Source: Fistularia commersonii
Taxonomy: Eukaryota > Chordata > Actinopteri > Syngnathiformes > Fistulariidae
DNA length: 64,000 nt
Direction: 5' to 3'
Assembly: GCA_037954325.1 (NCBI GenBank)
Contig: JBBMNZ010000030.1
Location: 10,922,501 to 10,986,500, forward strand
How positions within the stretch are numbered: the stretch's first letter is position 1; each line of letters begins with the position of its first letter. The notes under the pieces are model-generated. The model was not told where the DNA came from. It was given only the letters and a program-made list of their open reading frames with translations, and searched no databases. Positions 61,490 through 64,000 of the stretch are shown here, one piece after another. Both the position numbers and the translations under genes were made by a program.

Positions 61490-64000
61490 TTAACTTCATT
61501 GTATGGCTCATCAACTTTATCCCTCTATAGCTGCTTCAATTCTGCCCATCCCCTTTATTCTTGAAAATGGCCAACATCACACTTTGCCCTCATTCTTCAG
61601 GCATCTTCTCACTGTCTAAGATCCTGTTGAATAATCTAGTCAGAAATTCTACCGCTGCCTCTCCTAGACACTTCCACACCTCCACAGGTATATCATCAGG
61701 ACCAACTGCTTTTCCACTCCTCATCCTCTTCAATGCCTTCCTCACTTCACTTTTACTAATTTGTGCTACTTTGTGGTCTACAATAGTCCCCTCTTCTACC
61801 CTTGCCTCTCTGTCATTTTCCACATTCATCAGCTCTTCAAAGTACTCTTTCCATCTCCCTATCACTCTTCTAGCATCTGTCAATACATTTCTCTCTCTAT
61901 CCTTAATCACCCGGACATGTTGTACATCCTTTCCATCTTTATCTCTCTGTTTTGCCAACCTGTATAGATCATTCTCTCCCTCCTTCCTGTCCAACATAGC
62001 ATACAGGTCATCATACGCCCTTTGTTTTGCCTGTGCTACCTCTATCTTTACCTTATGTTGTATCTCCCTGTACTCCTGTCTGTTCTCTTCAGTCTCCTCA
62101 GTATCCCACTTCTTCTTTGCTAACTGTTTTCTCTGCATATACTCCTTCACTTCCTCATTCCACCACCAAGTCTCCTTATCTACTTTCCTTCCAGATGACA
62201 CAACAAGTACTCTTTCACCTGTATCCCTGATAGTACTAGCTATAGTTGTCCAATCATGTGGAAGCTCACCCTGACCACCAAGACCCTTTCTCAACTCCTC
62301 CCTGAAAACCATACAACACTTCTCCCTTTTCAGCCTCCACCACTTAGTCCTCTGCTCTGCCTTTGTCCTCTTCATCTTCCTTGTCACCAGAGTCATCCTA
62401 CAAACCACCATCCTATGCTGTCTGGCTACACTCTCACCTACCACTACATTGCTTGTCACTGATCTCTTTTAGGTTTTCTTGTCAATACAAGATGTAGTCT
62501 ACCTGTGTGCTCCTACCGCTGCTCTTATGAGTTACCCTATGTTCTTGTCTTTGCTGGAAAAAAGTGTTCACTACAGCCATTTCAATCCTTTTTGCCAAAT
62601 CTACCACCATTTGTCCCTCTGTGTTCCCATCATGTATACCAAATCCTTCCATCTTCATGCTCTCTTTGGCCTGCACCAACATGCCCATTGAAGTCAGCTC
62701 CAATTACCACTCTCGCATCTCTGGGGATATTCTGCATCATTTCATCTAGCTCATTCCAGAACTACTCCTCCTCAAATTCACATCCCACCTGCGGGGCATA
62801 GACACTAACAACAATGAGCATCACACCTTCAATTTCCAGTTTCAGACTCATAAGTATATCCGACATTCTTGTCACCTCCAGAACATTCCTAACAAACTCC
62901 TCCTTCAAGATAACTCCTACTCCATTTCTCTTCTTGTCAGTACCATGATAGTACAAATCTAAAGCCTGCTCCTAAGCGTCTAGCCTTACTACTGGACACA
63001 CAGTATATCCACTTTCCTTCTCTGCGTCGTGTCGACCAACTCTACCTTTTCCTGTCATAGTCCCAATATTCAAAGTCCCTACTCTCAGTTCCAGACTCTT
63101 GCCTTTCCTCTTCTCTATCTGCTACCAAATAAGCCTTCCTCCTCTCCTTCAGGAAAGCCACAGGGGCCCCGACCCCGGCCCCACATCTAACAGGACCATT
63201 GAAGAGCAACATCAAGATGATTCCAAGAGCAGCTCCTGTCTCGTAACAAAGACTCCTTTTTTGTGACTGAACCCTGAAGCTGCTTTGTGACACGGTAACA
63301 CTCATTCATTCATTCACTCCTTCCTGTGCCTGTGTTTCCATGGCAACCACCACTGGAACACTAGCAACAAATACTGATCCAAAGTCCACGAGCAAATCTG
63401 GTACACCTGAGAGTCAGATTTGATCCAAGTACAAGAGGCCGTGGTCCAGACGTCCTCTGCTGGAGAAACTCAGTCTCCTCTTGGACATCTTCATGTGCAT
63501 CCATCCATTCATCCATTCATCCAGTTGTTCATCACTTAATTTACAAACTGACTAATAAATTAGTCTGGTGTCCACCATCAGTTAGTAAGGAAGACTACAT
63601 TCCATGCAACTATTATAAATCATTATTGTCATTAGTATTATCACTATCATTAGAATTACTACTATTATTATCATTAGAATTATTGTTTGTTTGTTTGTTT
63701 TTTGTCAACATCTATCCAACTCCTGGCTGCAGCCGACATGTGAGACGTTTCCCCTCATTGGTTTCCAACCTGTGGCCAACAGCTGAAGCCACCTCTCTCC
63801 TTGAGATCCAAATGACCGGTATGTAGTGGCGCCATGGAGACAGCCCAAGCCCGGCCCGTTGGGACGCACTGGATGCCGTCCCCGGTAATCCCGGATCACC
63901 GGGGCCTGATTGAGGCAGGAGCTAGCTGCATCTCCTCGCATCATGCATCCTGCTTAGCTTCACCTACGCATTAATGCTACTCACGCCTGGGAAACGATCA

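Larger units (their letters stand above)
59695..63300 (-). mobile_element. RTE-like non-LTR retrotransposon, nearly full length but inactive (copy 2)
   Basis: The minus strand shows, in element order: a 5' leader-like frame (63042-63305); parts of an AP-type endonuclease (YYHGTDKKRNGVGVILKEEF near 62900-62956, GQMVVDLAKRIEMAVVNTFF and STQVDYIL in 62482-62703); a long linker plus N-terminal RT (289 codons, 61590-62459, ending at PDDIPVEVWKCLGE...RLFNRIL); RT palm (GLHKGSALSPFLFAVVM, 60330-60560); and the C-terminal region (GEKVREARLRWLGHVQ...GRPKRIFMD...CGDP stop at 59723). The 3' end is an (AAG)n run at 59695-59710. Frameshifts, the VAND change of the catalytic FADD (60447-60458), a palindromic rearrangement at 60679-60712 and an inserted element at 60903-61489 make it dead. 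The 5' limit is uncertain. Confidence 0.92.
38746..64000 (-). other. ptpru: First intron and/or upstream region of ptpru; no further exon recognised
   Basis: If the signal-peptide exon lies outside the window, all of this is intron 1, which is usually very long in R2B phosphatase genes. I looked on the minus strand for a short Met-initiated hydrophobic leader ending in a phase-1 donor and found no convincing candidate. Repeats are listed separately. The stretches 40270-43100, 43210-47990, 48840-51450, 54620-58400 and 58930-59690 hold no recognisable gene. GC/CpG-richer patches at about 44170-44580, 45000-45950, 49050-49850 and 57000-57320 could be regulatory, but nothing specific was seen. 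Confidence 0.6.

Noticed and set aside
61561..62274. 237-codon plus-strand open frame
   Set aside because: It lies antisense to the genuine RT/linker frame of the RTE-like element (289 codons on the minus strand), which has recognisable motifs; the plus frame has none.

Overview
The window looks like ray-finned (teleost, probably percomorph-type) fish nuclear DNA. It is intron-rich, full of (CA)n microsatellites, and carries tRNA-headed SINE-like repeats, non-LTR retroelements of the fish RTE-like type with a CFDP2-like endonuclease, and small DNA-transposon derivatives. There is no bacterial, phage or organellar gene organisation. The species cannot be named from the sequence.

One protein-coding gene is supported, on the minus strand: a receptor-type tyrosine phosphatase of the R2B (MAM-Ig-FN3) subfamily, best matched to PTPRU. 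Six exons are read in transcription order from high to low coordinates: 38617-38745 (start of MAM), 16116-16387 (core of MAM), 10860-10941 (end of MAM), 3640-3755 (first half of Ig), 1318-1489 (second half of Ig) and 1-109 (start of the first FN3 repeat, cut by the window edge). Splice phases join perfectly (1/1/0/1/0/1), and every exon has AG acceptors and GT donors. The signal-peptide exon was not recognised; it should lie above 38745 or outside the window. The transmembrane segment and phosphatase domains lie beyond the left edge.

The rest is intronic or upstream DNA. Intron 3756-10859 holds several SINE/LINE fragments, a 63-bp minisatellite, a hAT-like end and a 5'-truncated RTE-like LINE sitting inside a TAGTA-rich repeat. 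Intron 10942-16115 holds a pair of related perfect hairpins. The 22-kb intron 16388-38616 holds large microsatellites, a 0.8-kb TGTAGA-type minisatellite, a CpG-rich block and a complete 358-bp Tc1/mariner-like MITE. The region above 38746 holds SINE-like copies, a 1.4-kb TAC/ACT satellite with a higher-order repeat, a Tigger/pogo-like MITE with TA target duplication, G-run motifs, and a nearly full-length but dead RTE-like LINE (59695 to about 63300) that was itself hit by a second retroelement with a 7-bp target duplication.

I found no convincing undescribed multi-gene system. The most unusual structures are the twin hairpins with compensatory-looking differences (13484-13872), the 34-bp perfect palindrome that replaced reverse-transcriptase coding sequence (60679-60712), the nested retroelement, and the (CA)n tracts abutting splice sites of three of the six exons.
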